From the NCBI GenBank assembly GCA_009885665.1, contig VFKI01000001.1, positions 1-14,248 of the forward strand: 14,248 nt of DNA. The letters run 5' to 3'. Positions 14,247 through 14,248 of this stretch are shown in pieces. The position numbers were made by a program, and so were the translations under genes. The notes beneath the pieces were generated by a model that made no database searches, had not been told where the DNA came from, and worked only from the letters and a program-made list of their open reading frames with translations. The first letter of the stretch is position 1. Every line of letters begins with the position of its first letter. The stretch comes from Gammaproteobacteria bacterium (GTDB lineage Bacteria; Pseudomonadota; Gammaproteobacteria; DSM-16500).

Positions 14247-14248
14247 AA

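Overview
The window looks like the chromosome of a gammaproteobacterium of moderate GC. The best clue is the order tRNA-Ser(GGA), 4.5S SRP RNA, dnaX, ybaB, recR, an arrangement also known from pseudomonads and other gammaproteobacteria. An Mpl ligase very close to the enterobacterial protein and a PPi-type phosphofructokinase fit this. A Legionellales/Coxiellaceae-like host is my guess, but I could not test it.

Layout. (1) Bases 1-2006: the last codons of a probable kdpC overlap a kdpD-like gene, so this is probably the end of a kdpFABC-D potassium-uptake operon. The KdpD protein stops after its GAF domain and has no histidine kinase core. (2) Bases 2091-2305: tRNA-Ser(GGA) followed almost at once by 4.5S RNA. 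(3) Bases 2463-5013: dnaX, ybaB and recR, the DNA replication and recombinational repair cluster. (4) Bases 5029-6637: a 324-bp MITE-like element with imperfect terminal inverted repeats, then a leftward MFS exporter gene, then a short copy of the same repeat family. Another short copy lies before dnaX. The right end of the 324-bp element supplies the stop codon and last residues of the exporter. (5) Bases 6775-8145: mpl, peptidoglycan recycling. (6) Bases 8161-10382: a FixL/FixJ-like two-component pair with overlapping genes, followed by a small universal-stress-type protein. The stress gene has a long leader with possible SD-sequestering structure and a 7-bp tandem repeat across its stop codon. 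(7) Bases 11332-14090: a PPi-type 6-phosphofructokinase translationally coupled (ATGA) to an ArnT/PMT-like membrane glycosyltransferase. Two strong hairpins follow, the last a perfect 16-bp inverted repeat at the window edge.

Most genes are ordinary housekeeping or signalling genes. The unusual parts are the kinase-less KdpD, the repeat family around the dnaX-recR and MFS genes, and the non-coding structures around the stress-protein gene and at the right edge. I see no CRISPR array, phage, toxin-antitoxin or defence locus and no transposase gene. No clearly new multi-gene system is evident. The repeat family is the best candidate for something undescribed.
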